Below, in pieces: positions 16,027-25,262 of a DNA stretch of 64,000 nucleotides (its first letter is position 1; each line of letters opens with the position of its first letter). Position numbers and translations under genes: made by a program. The stretch comes from Pedobacter ureilyticus (lineage in GTDB: Bacteria; Bacteroidota; Bacteroidia; Sphingobacteriales; Sphingobacteriaceae), in contig NZ_SSHJ01000019.1 of NCBI RefSeq assembly GCF_005925345.1, positions 36,934 to 100,933 of the forward strand, written 5' to 3'. Under the pieces are notes generated by a model. The model was not told the origin of the DNA and ran no database searches. It saw only the letters and a program-made list of their open reading frames with translations.

Positions 16027-17553
16027 CTATTGTTTAAAAAACTGAAAATTATCTACACTGCTGTAAACATTATTTCCTCTAGTATACATTCCAATTACGC
16101 ATTGTCCGTTGGTTACATTGATATTTTGGATACTCAGTTTAGTCCAAATAGATCCCGGAGTGATGTCTACTTTCATTTGCGTACTGCCAAAATCACGAGC
16201 AAAAAGGTAATTCTCTAACAAACCGGTACCACTTCTTACCCAAGCTTGTAAAGTATAATTTCCATTGGTAAGCCCTGTAATGGTTTGATTGGTCTCTACA
16301 TTAAAACCACTGCTTTTAAAATGCGTTAATCGGTAGGCACCTGTATGCGGGTTAGTTTCTAAATAGTTAGCATCTGGGTTACTACCTAAAGTTTGCCATT
16401 GCACAGGCGAAGTGGCAGCAGTTTCATCTACCTCAAAGCCGGGATTTTTAACTAAAGAAAAACCATCTAAACCAACAGTTGGACGTTTGGTTGTAGCATC
16501 GAACGTACTTTTGTTTATCGGCGGACGATGATAATACTGAGGCTCCCAATAATAAACTCCCAAACCTTTGTTATTTGGCAGATCATGTACACCCTGCAAT
16601 AGCCTAAAAATCATCTCTCTTGTTCGCTTAGGATCGTTTTGATAATAGCCACACTCTACCACCATCACTTCTTTGCCGTAAGAGGCAACAAGAGCTTCTA
16701 AATTATCCAAGCTATCTTCAATGTTTTGATCATAAGTTTCCAATACTGGATATACAGAAATTCCCACCATATCAAAAGTAGCGCCGTTCGCAATTAAACC
16801 ATCTAAAATCTCCGTACAAACATCATTATCATAACCCTTAGAAAATTGCACCATCACTTTAATGGAACTATCTACTAACTTTGTTGCGTCGTAACCCGCT
16901 TTAAACAGTTGTGCATAATTTACCATATTTCCTGCAACTCGGGTATCACCCATGGGCCAAAGCATCCCGTAGTCTGTTTCGTTACCTACTTGTACATATT
17001 TGGGAGTAATACCAACCGCTTTCAAAGCATTTAAGCAATCAGTTGTATGTGTTGCTACCGCAGTTTTCATTTGCGTTAAATTATAACTGGCCCAAGCAGC
17101 AGGAATATTTTGTTGTTTAAAATCGGCCCAACTATCGCTATAATGAAATGACAACAGAATGGAAAGCCCATGAGCGTTTGCCCTCAGCGCTTTTGCAACG
17201 ACATCAGCGATGCCACTATAATAAGACGGGCCAGCTGGATTAACCCAAACACGAAGCCTAATGCTATTCAAACCACGTTCTTTCATTATCAGAAATAAAT
17301 CTTGCTGATCGGTAGTGTTAAAGAAAAATCGGTTTGAGTTCTCCATCCAAGTTACATGGCTAATATCGGCGCCTTTTAGAAACTCAAAATTGTTTACCGA
17401 CCGAACGGCTAATGTTTGTGGCGCATTAGGTTTCTGAGCTTCATTTTCTGGCGTAATTACCTCTTCAGCGGCTTTCCTTTTACAAGAAACTAAGCCAAGC
17501 CCTAGAAAAATCAGGGCAATACAAGTCCTGATGATGTTGTTTTTACAAATCAC
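16027..17553 (-). CDS. GH53 endo-beta-1,4-galactanase lipoprotein with C-terminal binding domain
   Basis: GH53 enzymes cut beta-1,4-galactan chains (type I arabinogalactan, pectic side chains). The lipobox LVSC at residues 21-24 marks a surface or periplasmic lipoprotein. The catalytic domain (about 60-360) begins FLKGADISHVTWME; the acid/base is in QVGNETDYG and the nucleophile in VVECGYY, with YYWEPQY closing the barrel. From about residue 370 (LVKNPGFEVDE) a beta-sandwich domain of about 140 residues follows, the position where CBM61-type galactan-binding modules occur. The only plausible start is GTG at 17553. It lies 25 bp after the SASA gene. Confidence 0.92.
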   Translation of the reverse strand: MICKNNIIRTCIALIFLGLGLVSCKRKAAEEVITPENEAQKPNAPQTLAVRSVNNFEFLKGADISHVTWMENSNRFFFNTTDQQDLFLIMKERGLNSIRLRVWVNPAGPSYYSGIADVVAKALRANAHGLSILLSFHYSDSWADFKQQNIPAAWASYNLTQMKTAVATHTTDCLNALKAVGITPKYVQVGNETDYGMLWPMGDTRVAGNMVNYAQLFKAGYDATKLVDSSIKVMVQFSKGYDNDVCTEILDGLIANGATFDMVGISVYPVLETYDQNIEDSLDNLEALVASYGKEVMVVECGYYQNDPKRTREMIFRLLQGVHDLPNNKGLGVYYWEPQYYHRPPINKSTFDATTKRPTVGLDGFSLVKNPGFEVDETAATSPVQWQTLGSNPDANYLETNPHTGAYRLTHFKSSGFNVETNQTITGLTNGNYTLQAWVRSGTGLLENYLFARDFGSTQMKVDITPGSIWTKLSIQNINVTNGQCVIGMYTRGNNVYSSVDNFQFFKQ

Positions 17554-17578
17554 GTGAATGGTTCCTTTCTTTTTTGTT

Positions 17579-19513
17579 TTACCAGTTATCGGTTCTAAAA
17601 GGCGCTACCGGTAGGCCGTTTAGGTTATATAAGTTACTTCCTTCGGGATTATTGGCCCAGGCATAACGCACCGCTACTGGCTGCGTTACCTTGTCGCTCC
17701 ATACTTCTACCTTTCCGTTTTTAATGATGGCCTTAGCCCAATAGAATTTCTGATCAGTCCCAGCTATAGCAAATTGCTTTAATTCTCCATTTCTGGCTTG
17801 CAGACCCTTATTTAAGTTTTTAAAAGAAATAATGATCTTGTTACCATCAATACTCATTTTGTCGAATTGCGTAACCGGTTCTTCAGCATTTTTATCTTTA
17901 TACGCCACCTTAAAGGCGCTTAATGCCAATCGGTAGCCTACATCTTTTTTGTTCAAAGGATGAATATCGTTAGTTTCGCCAATATCGATAGCTAAAGCCA
18001 AACCTGCGTTAGGAACGGTGTTAGCCACAAACTGCTGAGCCTCTCTTAACTTTGGCCAACCGGCGTCCTGAGGTTCTATGGGTGGCGCCATATAATTGGC
18101 CAATTGCACAATTAGAAAAGGAAAATCTCCCTGACCCCAGAGTGTACGCCAATCTTTAATCATTGCGGGTAACAAAGTTTTATATTCTTCTGGTTTACCC
18201 GTGTTGGCTTCGCCCTGGTACCAAGCCGCTCCTTTAATGATATAGCCTGCAATTGGCTGTAATTTGCTGTAATATTGAATACCGGGCAGATAATCTAAAC
18301 GAACAAAGGTATTTACAGGCATAGCCGTCATCGCACGACCAACTCGGTACAGCCATTCACCAGCGAGATTGATTTCTTTATCCTCGTTTATCAAGCGGTA
18401 TTGCTTTCCGGCAATAATTCCACCTTTGCCTTCCTTATCTATTACTCGAACTACAATGGTATTCTCTCCTGCTTTCAATAAACCTTCCGGGATTTCGTAA
18501 CGACGAGCCAAATATCTGTTATTTTTAGTGCCAATAAATTTGCCATTTACATAAGTCGAATCGATATCATCAATTAAACCAAGCTCTAAAAAAACTGGCT
18601 TCTTAAGCATATCGGCTGGCACATTTACTTGTTTACGTAGCCAAACTACGCCATCAACTTCCAAGCCCTGATCTTCCCAAACGCCAGGTACTTTCAAGGT
18701 TTTCCAATCAGAAATGTCAACGTCCGACTTGGACCAAATGGGACTTCTATCCTTTAAACCTTTATCGTTTATGTTCATTTCGGCGAACCAATCATCGTTA
18801 GTTTTCTTATCCTTTGCCAATACACTTTTCGCATAAGATTCATCTTTATAAGGCGCTGCTTTTTTTAGATAATGAGGATAGCTTTTCAGTGCTTCATCGC
18901 TCATCCAGGCCTCTGCTGGCGAACCCGCAAAACTAGAATGGATAATCCCGATGGGCACATTATATTTTTGATACAGTTCTAGGGCAAAGAAATACCCCAC
19001 CGCACTAAAGCCTAATACGTTTTGAGGATTAGCGCTTTTCCAACTTCCATCTAGCACATCTTTACGGATAGCATAACTCGATGAGCTTTTAACCGAGAAC
19101 TCTCGGATTTGATTATTGGTTGAGTTGGCTACTTCTGTTTTGTATAATTCTTTAGATTTAGACAGTAAGAACTCCATATTCGACTGACCAGAACACAACC
19201 AAACATCGCCTAAAAGGATATCTTTTAAAACTATCGTATTTTTCCCAGAGATGGTCATTTGGTAAGGGCCACCTACTTTCATTGGTGCTAATGTAACTTC
19301 CCATCTTTGGTTCTCGCCGCAAGTGGTCTTTAAGGTTTGTCCGTTAAATTCAATTCGAATTTCCTCTTCAGGTGATGCCCACCCCCAAAGCTTCACTTTT
19401 TGGTCGCGTTGCAAAATCATGCCATTACTAATGAGTTTTGGCAAGGTTACTTCTGCTTTTGCTGAAATAAGAGCAGAACTTAAAAAAATTAACAACCAGA
19501 ATTTCTTTTTCAT
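17579..19513 (-). CDS. Sialate O-acetylesterase-family (SASA) glycan esterase
   Basis: This 644-residue secreted protein has a signal peptide (to about residue 20) and a SASA/DUF303 esterase fold split into two parts. The nucleophile Ser is in GQSNMEF near residue 110, and the Asp/His pair in IHPLNKKDVGYRLA near residue 530. Between them sits a beta-sandwich insert (about 260-410) like the jelly-roll of GH2-type enzymes. Such proteins remove acetyl groups from sugars; in this PUL the target is more likely acetylated plant glycan than sialic acid. ATG at 19513 is chosen over an upstream TTG at 19522, giving a normal signal peptide and no overlap with the lyase gene. Confidence 0.88.
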   Translation of the reverse strand: MKKKFWLLIFLSSALISAKAEVTLPKLISNGMILQRDQKVKLWGWASPEEEIRIEFNGQTLKTTCGENQRWEVTLAPMKVGGPYQMTISGKNTIVLKDILLGDVWLCSGQSNMEFLLSKSKELYKTEVANSTNNQIREFSVKSSSSYAIRKDVLDGSWKSANPQNVLGFSAVGYFFALELYQKYNVPIGIIHSSFAGSPAEAWMSDEALKSYPHYLKKAAPYKDESYAKSVLAKDKKTNDDWFAEMNINDKGLKDRSPIWSKSDVDISDWKTLKVPGVWEDQGLEVDGVVWLRKQVNVPADMLKKPVFLELGLIDDIDSTYVNGKFIGTKNNRYLARRYEIPEGLLKAGENTIVVRVIDKEGKGGIIAGKQYRLINEDKEINLAGEWLYRVGRAMTAMPVNTFVRLDYLPGIQYYSKLQPIAGYIIKGAAWYQGEANTGKPEEYKTLLPAMIKDWRTLWGQGDFPFLIVQLANYMAPPIEPQDAGWPKLREAQQFVANTVPNAGLALAIDIGETNDIHPLNKKDVGYRLALSAFKVAYKDKNAEEPVTQFDKMSIDGNKIIISFKNLNKGLQARNGELKQFAIAGTDQKFYWAKAIIKNGKVEVWSDKVTQPVAVRYAWANNPEGSNLYNLNGLPVAPFRTDNW

Positions 19514-19515
19514 TT

Positions 19516-21378
19516 TTACCAATTTGACAGTGATTTTAATTTCGCTTTGTCTACTATTTTTCCATTGGCATTTACAAATACGACATTGAAAGATTTCTTG
19601 GTATTGGCAGGCAACTTCAACTCGAAACCGAGCAAAGTAGTTCCAGGGTTTGGCGCATCATAACTCTGCGGCGGATCGGTACTCCACGTTTGCAGCTTCA
19701 CTTCTTCCAAACCTTCTACGTAAAATTTCAACTGTTTACCTTTGCTAGTTAAAGTGGCTTCCTTAGCTTTTAAGTTTTCTACTTTAGCTGGTGTGAGCAT
19801 TGCCCATCTTACCACCGCTTCTTTATTTCCGGTGCTAATTTCGTCTCTTACCGTAACGTATGTTTTATCGATAATGGCAATTCCACGTTGTGCTTGTCGC
19901 AAATCGGGTTGAAATACAGAAGAAAGATCGAAAACTGCGCTGGTGTTATTTACTTCATTAGACTTTGAAACCAATTTCGCATTGCCTGTCATGTTGTGCA
20001 GTTTTCCATTCACTGTTAAAGTGTTATGCGAATAGTTGTTTAAGCGGAAAACCTGCCAACGTTGTGATTTTTGGCTCATGTCCCAAATGCTTAACCCTGC
20101 AGATTCTAGGGAATTATATTGCTGCATGCCTAGTTCCGAAGCCCATCTCACGCCATCCATGTCGAGCACAAAAGAGCCTGCATCCATGTGTGCGTGCCCT
20201 ACCGAAGCGGTACCGCCTTTAAAGCCTACGTAAATATCTTTACCTTTCTCCCAACCACTTCTGAGTATAGCAATTTCATTTTCAGACCTACCGAACCATA
20301 AATTAGTTCTTGGTGCAATCATTTCATCTAACTTTACCCCTTTCCCCCAAATCATGGCAGCAGGCAACAAACGGTTAGTTTTTACATTGTATTTCGAAGT
20401 TTGCAGGTATTCTTTTTCAATAGATAGTAATGAGTTATCTTTCAGTTTATCTGCAAACCAAAACATTGCGGGTTGTAAACCTTCATTACCACCAGCATCA
20501 CCATAGTTAAAAGGTGTACCCGATGTACCGATTAGGTTTTGATAGAATGATGCTGTTTGTAAAAAGCCTGGTTCTTTGGCTAGACCGAAATCGGTGCCGA
20601 ATATCTTCTCCAAAGCACTGATAAAAAACAGGTTGAAAGACGTTCCATATGCCCAATAACTGTAGCCTTCCACGTAATTTCCTTCTGGACCATAAGCCGC
20701 CATGGGTAATTTGATACTTTGGATTGCCTTTTCTATGATCTGCGTAGCTACTGCAGGCTGCTGCTCGAAAACAGCTAACGCACCAAAGGTAATTCCTGTA
20801 TTACATACTTGGTTCCAGTTATTTTTACCTCGTTGCCATCCGTTATGTTTCGGATTTAAAGCTGGCGTTAAACCTTTATCGATGATCGCTTTACTAATGA
20901 TGTCTTTCGAACTTTGAGATAATCTTGGGTACAACCAATCGTAACCAATAGCCACTGCCAAAGTCATTTCAGCAACATCCAAAAAATGATCTGGGTTCCA
21001 ATCTTCGAACTTGGATACCGCTAGCAACTCTTCTTCACACTTTTTAAAATATTCTTCCCGTCCAGTCATCCGCCATGCATAGGAGAGAAAAAATACCCTA
21101 CGCAAAGCTTCTCTGGAGGTCTGCAACAAACGCCTACCTATCATTTTTCTTTCGATAGTTGGCAACTGGATAATAGCCGTACACTCTTGGATGACGGCAT
21201 AATTTACATCGGCCCAAGCTTTGTCATTCTTGATTTCGCTTTTGATCCTACTTTCTTCGTTCGCCAATAACAACAATCTTGGATGCTCCTTAACTTTAGC
21301 AACATCTATTTGTTGTTGCGCAAAAGTTAAAATAGTAGTGAAAACTGCTACGATAAGGGTTAAAATTCTCATGTTCAT
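19516..21378 (-). CDS. Heparinase II/III-family polysaccharide lyase-like protein
   Basis: A 620-residue secreted protein with a signal peptide (residues 1-20, ending FAQQ). The N-terminal half is an alpha-toroid of the alginate-lyase/DUF4962 type (NWNQVCNTG near residue 190, YSYWAYGTSFNL near 245). The C-terminal half is the heparinase II/III beta-sandwich, with GGTASVGHAHMDAGSF near residue 393 carrying the expected catalytic histidine. It should cleave uronic-acid-containing glycans by beta-elimination, making the unsaturated ends that the adjacent GH88 removes. The exact PL family and substrate are not readable. It sits 6 bp after the GH88 gene. Confidence 0.85.
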   Translation of the reverse strand: MNMRILTLIVAVFTTILTFAQQQIDVAKVKEHPRLLLLANEESRIKSEIKNDKAWADVNYAVIQECTAIIQLPTIERKMIGRRLLQTSREALRRVFFLSYAWRMTGREEYFKKCEEELLAVSKFEDWNPDHFLDVAEMTLAVAIGYDWLYPRLSQSSKDIISKAIIDKGLTPALNPKHNGWQRGKNNWNQVCNTGITFGALAVFEQQPAVATQIIEKAIQSIKLPMAAYGPEGNYVEGYSYWAYGTSFNLFFISALEKIFGTDFGLAKEPGFLQTASFYQNLIGTSGTPFNYGDAGGNEGLQPAMFWFADKLKDNSLLSIEKEYLQTSKYNVKTNRLLPAAMIWGKGVKLDEMIAPRTNLWFGRSENEIAILRSGWEKGKDIYVGFKGGTASVGHAHMDAGSFVLDMDGVRWASELGMQQYNSLESAGLSIWDMSQKSQRWQVFRLNNYSHNTLTVNGKLHNMTGNAKLVSKSNEVNNTSAVFDLSSVFQPDLRQAQRGIAIIDKTYVTVRDEISTGNKEAVVRWAMLTPAKVENLKAKEATLTSKGKQLKFYVEGLEEVKLQTWSTDPPQSYDAPNPGTTLLGFELKLPANTKKSFNVVFVNANGKIVDKAKLKSLSNW

Positions 21379-21384
21379 TTAACT

Positions 21385-22635
21385 TTAAGCTCCTGTCAAT
21401 ATCTTTTTATATCTGTTTAATGCTTCCAAATAATAGTAATCGGCATATACCAAAGGCACATCTATTTCTACGCCATGGGCGATGCTTCCTACGCTATGTC
21501 TCAATAAAAAACCGCCGTTGGTTCCGTATTTGGCAAAATAGGCTGAACCGCTTAAGCTTTTCAAAATTTTCACACCTGCGTCTCTATATTTTTTTGCATC
21601 TACACCTTTAAAGGTACTCAATTCTAGTAAAGCCGATGCAGTAACCGCTGCTGCAGAGGCATCGCGATAGTTGGTTGGCATTTCTTTCGCTTTTGACCGA
21701 ACCGATGGATTGTAACCATTCTGATTGGCGTTGAAATCCCAGTAAGCCACGTAATCTGAGGGTAAATCTTTGTTGTTTATATAGTAATCGGCCATTTTGG
21801 TAGCCACATTTAAGTAACGTGGATCTTGCGTTTCGCGGTAAGTCATGGTAAAGCCGTAAATACCCCACGATTGTCCCCTCGCCCAAGTCGAATTATTGGC
21901 ATAACCTTGTGCCGTTTCTCTAGAAAGCACTTTTCCCGTCTGACTGTCGTAACACACCACATGGTAAGAACTAAAATCATCTCTTATTTGATGCTTCATC
22001 GTATTTTCTGCGTGACTTAAAGCAATCTTTTTATAGCGATCATCACCCGTAACTTTCGAAGCAAAGAACAACAGTTCCAAGTTCATCATGTTATCGATAA
22101 TCACTGGAAAATCGTAGCGGCCTTTGCCATCCCAAGAACCGAACCTATCCCAAGATTTAATCACGCCTGTTTTTTCGCTAAAGCGGGTACTGAGGGATTT
22201 TGCGGATTGCACTAGAATATCCTTATACTTTTCGTTTTTGGTTAATCGATAAGCATTGCCATAACTGCAATAGACCATGAAACCTAAATCGTGATGTTCG
22301 GTAAAGTTCTTTAGGGGCTCTAGTTTTTCAGTCCATTTGATGGCTTCATTTTTCAAGGCAGTGTTACCTGTACCTTCATAGCCATACCATAAACTACCCG
22401 CAAAAAAACCTGAAGTCCATTCGTACATATTGGTAAAAACCACTTTACCTTTTGGATCTGTAGTGCGTGGATACAAACTATCAATCTGGTTAGCGGTATC
22501 CAATAATTTGGTCAGCTGTTTCTCGGAAGCCGAAAAGTTTTGGTTCACGAATGAAATTTCATTAGGATCGGCTACAAAGGCCAGCAAAAGGCTGATGCTT
22601 AAAAAGAGTATCGGCAGGATTACTTTAGGTTTCAT
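21385..22635 (-). CDS. GH88 unsaturated glucuronyl hydrolase
   Basis: GH88 enzymes remove the 4,5-unsaturated uronic acid left by polysaccharide lyases, through hydration of the double bond. The 416-residue protein has an N-terminal signal segment (residues 1-22). It shows the alpha6/alpha6-barrel landmarks: MYEWTSGFFAGSLWYGYE near residue 70, DLGFMVYCSYGNAYRLT near 117, NMMNLELLFFAS near 183 and TWARGQSWGIYGFTMTYRET near 250. A GH105 assignment is possible but the ARGQSWG and DNMMNLE pattern fits GH88 better. It lies 10 bp after the DUF5017 gene in the PUL operon. Confidence 0.92.
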   Translation of the reverse strand: MKPKVILPILFLSISLLLAFVADPNEISFVNQNFSASEKQLTKLLDTANQIDSLYPRTTDPKGKVVFTNMYEWTSGFFAGSLWYGYEGTGNTALKNEAIKWTEKLEPLKNFTEHHDLGFMVYCSYGNAYRLTKNEKYKDILVQSAKSLSTRFSEKTGVIKSWDRFGSWDGKGRYDFPVIIDNMMNLELLFFASKVTGDDRYKKIALSHAENTMKHQIRDDFSSYHVVCYDSQTGKVLSRETAQGYANNSTWARGQSWGIYGFTMTYRETQDPRYLNVATKMADYYINNKDLPSDYVAYWDFNANQNGYNPSVRSKAKEMPTNYRDASAAAVTASALLELSTFKGVDAKKYRDAGVKILKSLSGSAYFAKYGTNGGFLLRHSVGSIAHGVEIDVPLVYADYYYLEALNRYKKILTGA

Positions 22636-22645
22636 GTTTATTTAA

Positions 22646-23614
22646 TTAATTGATCACTTTTATTTTTACTTCTTTTACCAATGATTTGGCATTACCATAG
22701 CTAGAATTCGTAGCCAAAAAGCTCACCGTAAAAGTTCCAGTTTTGTTGTAGATGAATTGGTATTCTCTCAACCTATCATCATTATAGGCCTTAATCCCTT
22801 TTCCTTCATCTGGTGTTATCGAAGTAAGGTCTAAGGCTCGGGTAATTGCCCAGTCGTTGCTGGCCAAAGTGCTGTTGTAACCAATACTAATTCGGTTATC
22901 ACTTGCGGCATTCCTAAAATCCCAAATGCGATTGGTAGTGCCTCCACCTGTTGCCAAATAAGGATCTTCGTTAGCACGAGCGTTAAAGTCAAAGGCCGTC
23001 CAACCTGCATTACCTGTATTTACGATATCGTATGCAGTACCATCGGCCTCGTTAGCTACGCGAAAATTTCTAATCTGATAGCGAGGAAAATCAGTGTTTA
23101 CCGGTCTATCGTATTTAAAAGCTATATATAACGGCTTGTCAGCATAAGCAGTTAAATCTATTTTGGGAGAGAGCTGTGTGGTAGGTGTGGTTGGTAAGTT
23201 TGCTTGATCGGTTACCTCCACCCAAGTAGCTTTGGCGATGTTTTCGGCATCCTGAACCCTATCTTTTGTAAAACCAACAAAATCTGACGACAACAGTACA
23301 TGTAAAAAACCGGGTGGCATATTTCCATTCTCCATTTGCGTATTGAACTGCACAAACGGCAATCCTTGGATGCTGGTTCTATCTCGATGCTGGTACATCA
23401 TTCCAGGTTCTCCCGAATAGAAGGTAACCATATCGGCCACGCCACTTAAATTAAACTTTATGCTAGTACCCACTTTAAAAACCGGAACGCCATCTTCTAT
23501 CTCCGCTGCATTTTCTGTATCAACAATTACATCAAATTCTGGGTTAGATAGGTTATCTTTTTTACATGATGCCAATGCTAAAATTGCCCATATAGCTATT
23601 AAAAATTTCTTCAT
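22646..23614 (-). CDS. DUF5017 surface lipoprotein (SusE/F position)
   Basis: A 322-residue lipoprotein (lipobox LASC, Cys17) that starts SCKKDNLSNPEFDVIVD and runs through VKFNLSGVADMVTFYSGEPG-like residues typical of DUF5017. The C-terminal half is a galactose-binding-like sandwich ending in a PKD-like strand with TFTVSFLATN. It lies directly after SusD in the PUL, the place of SusE/SusF-type glycan-binding lipoproteins, so it probably helps bind the polysaccharide at the cell surface. No catalytic residues are evident. Confidence 0.85.
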   Translation of the reverse strand: MKKFLIAIWAILALASCKKDNLSNPEFDVIVDTENAAEIEDGVPVFKVGTSIKFNLSGVADMVTFYSGEPGMMYQHRDRTSIQGLPFVQFNTQMENGNMPPGFLHVLLSSDFVGFTKDRVQDAENIAKATWVEVTDQANLPTTPTTQLSPKIDLTAYADKPLYIAFKYDRPVNTDFPRYQIRNFRVANEADGTAYDIVNTGNAGWTAFDFNARANEDPYLATGGGTTNRIWDFRNAASDNRISIGYNSTLASNDWAITRALDLTSITPDEGKGIKAYNDDRLREYQFIYNKTGTFTVSFLATNSSYGNAKSLVKEVKIKVIN

Positions 23615-23625
23615 GACTTATCTGT

Positions 23626-25254
23626 TTACCAAAATTTATTCTGTTTAATTTTATTGTTAAGGTTAAGTTCCTTCTGCGGGATTGGGAACAACCTGTATTT
23701 CTCCGTCATTTTACTAGCAATTGCGGCCATAGTTGTACGCTGCTGAGCACTGGCGGTTCTTCCGTTTCCGGTATTAGCAGAAAGGAATGGTTCTGCGGCT
23801 GCCTGTTGCATTGCAGTTTCAAAAATCCCCCATCTAATTAAGTCATGCTTTCTAATTCCTTCGAAACATAATTCCCTTGCTCTTTCATCCCTAATGGCTT
23901 GGCGCAAATCATCTTGTCCAATAATCGCAATTACGCCGGTGCTGGTAGTAGTAGCATAAGGTCTTACTCCTGCACGTGTTCTTACTTCATTAATTGCTTC
24001 CAAGGCAATATCACTAGCTCCGTTAATTTCATTTTCGGCTTCGGCAATCATCAACAGCACGTCTGAGTATCTGATGATTGGAAAGTTGGTTTCGTTGTTG
24101 TTCTTCACTTTTGGACGTAAAGTTTCTTCTTCCCTGCGCCATTTAGCCGCACAGCGATCTGCAACAGCTGTAAAAGTAGTTAGCTTTTGGTTGTACGGCT
24201 GCCCATTAGTAACATTGTACCTATGCGGTGCAATACTACGGTATTTCCTCTTGTCGGTTTCCTCAAATAAATCCCAAAGTTTTAGCCTAACACGAATGTA
24301 GCCGTAAGAATAACCTAAGGCATCAGATTCATCGTAACAGATGATCCCATTGGTTACGCCTATCCAACTGTATTTATCGCTTTTTCCAGGATCTGTTGTA
24401 GGGTTACCTGTAAAATCCGCCTCCCACATGCTTTCGCGATATTGCGTATCGAAAAGATTTTTAGAATGGTTGGTAAAGATTTCATCGTAGTTTGGATTGA
24501 GCTTGTGCAAACCGCTATCTTTTACTTTGCTGGCCCAAAAAAGAGCCTTTTCATAAGCGCCCACCACTTTTAAAGGCTCGCCTGCCATTTTTAAATAGAT
24601 ACGAGCCAAAATTGCTTGGGCCACCGTAACGCTCACTCGGCTGCTGTGGTTGTAAACAGAAGCTGCTTCCAAGTTATTGTTATTAATGATTTCTTCCATT
24701 TCGGTTACCACCAGCTGCAATACATCTCTAGCACTAGTTTGCTGGATATTCACATCGGTAACGGTTTGGTTCGATTGTAAGCGCACTGGAATATCGCCCC
24801 ACAAATCGGTCAGCAAATAATGGTAGTAAGCACGCAGAAACTTGATTTCGCCAACGTACTTTGCCCTTGCCTCTTCATCCATTTCTGCTTTATCAATATT
24901 CTCTAGCAATACATTTGCACGCTCAATACCTTCGTACAACCGTTGCCACATCATCATAATTTGTGGCTGTGCGGAAGTATAATTCCAGCTAGCTAACCTG
25001 TCTATAATATTCACTTCCGATTGGTTCCAGTAGCCTAAATCGTCCATAGCGCCATCAACCACCATGTGCCGCCCATAGGTAAATTCGCTACCTAAAGTTA
25101 CGTAAACACCTGCTAGGGCGCTTTTTACTTCGGCCTCGCTTCGGAAATAATTATCTGGAGATAGAAAATCTTTTGGTGTGGTTTCTAAAAATTTTTTACA
25201 AGAACTGCCCATTAACAGCACAAAAACTAAACTTAATCCTATTTTATTTCTCAT
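23626..25254 (-). CDS. SusD/RagB-family glycan-binding lipoprotein
   Basis: This 542-residue surface lipoprotein (lipobox GSSC, Cys19, then KKFLETTPKDF) forms the lid over the TonB-dependent porin encoded upstream. It has the SusD landmarks: DFLSPDNYFRSEAEV near residue 34, the TPR-like NVLLENID, EIKFLRAYYHYLLTDLWGDIPV near residue 135, and the C-terminal RDERARELCFEGIRKHDLIRWG with PIPQKELNLN at the end. It is 8 bp after susC. Ligand specificity cannot be read, but the gene company suggests a galactan-type polysaccharide. Confidence 0.95.
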   Translation of the reverse strand: MRNKIGLSLVFVLLMGSSCKKFLETTPKDFLSPDNYFRSEAEVKSALAGVYVTLGSEFTYGRHMVVDGAMDDLGYWNQSEVNIIDRLASWNYTSAQPQIMMMWQRLYEGIERANVLLENIDKAEMDEEARAKYVGEIKFLRAYYHYLLTDLWGDIPVRLQSNQTVTDVNIQQTSARDVLQLVVTEMEEIINNNNLEAASVYNHSSRVSVTVAQAILARIYLKMAGEPLKVVGAYEKALFWASKVKDSGLHKLNPNYDEIFTNHSKNLFDTQYRESMWEADFTGNPTTDPGKSDKYSWIGVTNGIICYDESDALGYSYGYIRVRLKLWDLFEETDKRKYRSIAPHRYNVTNGQPYNQKLTTFTAVADRCAAKWRREEETLRPKVKNNNETNFPIIRYSDVLLMIAEAENEINGASDIALEAINEVRTRAGVRPYATTTSTGVIAIIGQDDLRQAIRDERARELCFEGIRKHDLIRWGIFETAMQQAAAEPFLSANTGNGRTASAQQRTTMAAIASKMTEKYRLFPIPQKELNLNNKIKQNKFW

Positions 25255-25262
25255 GTTCGATG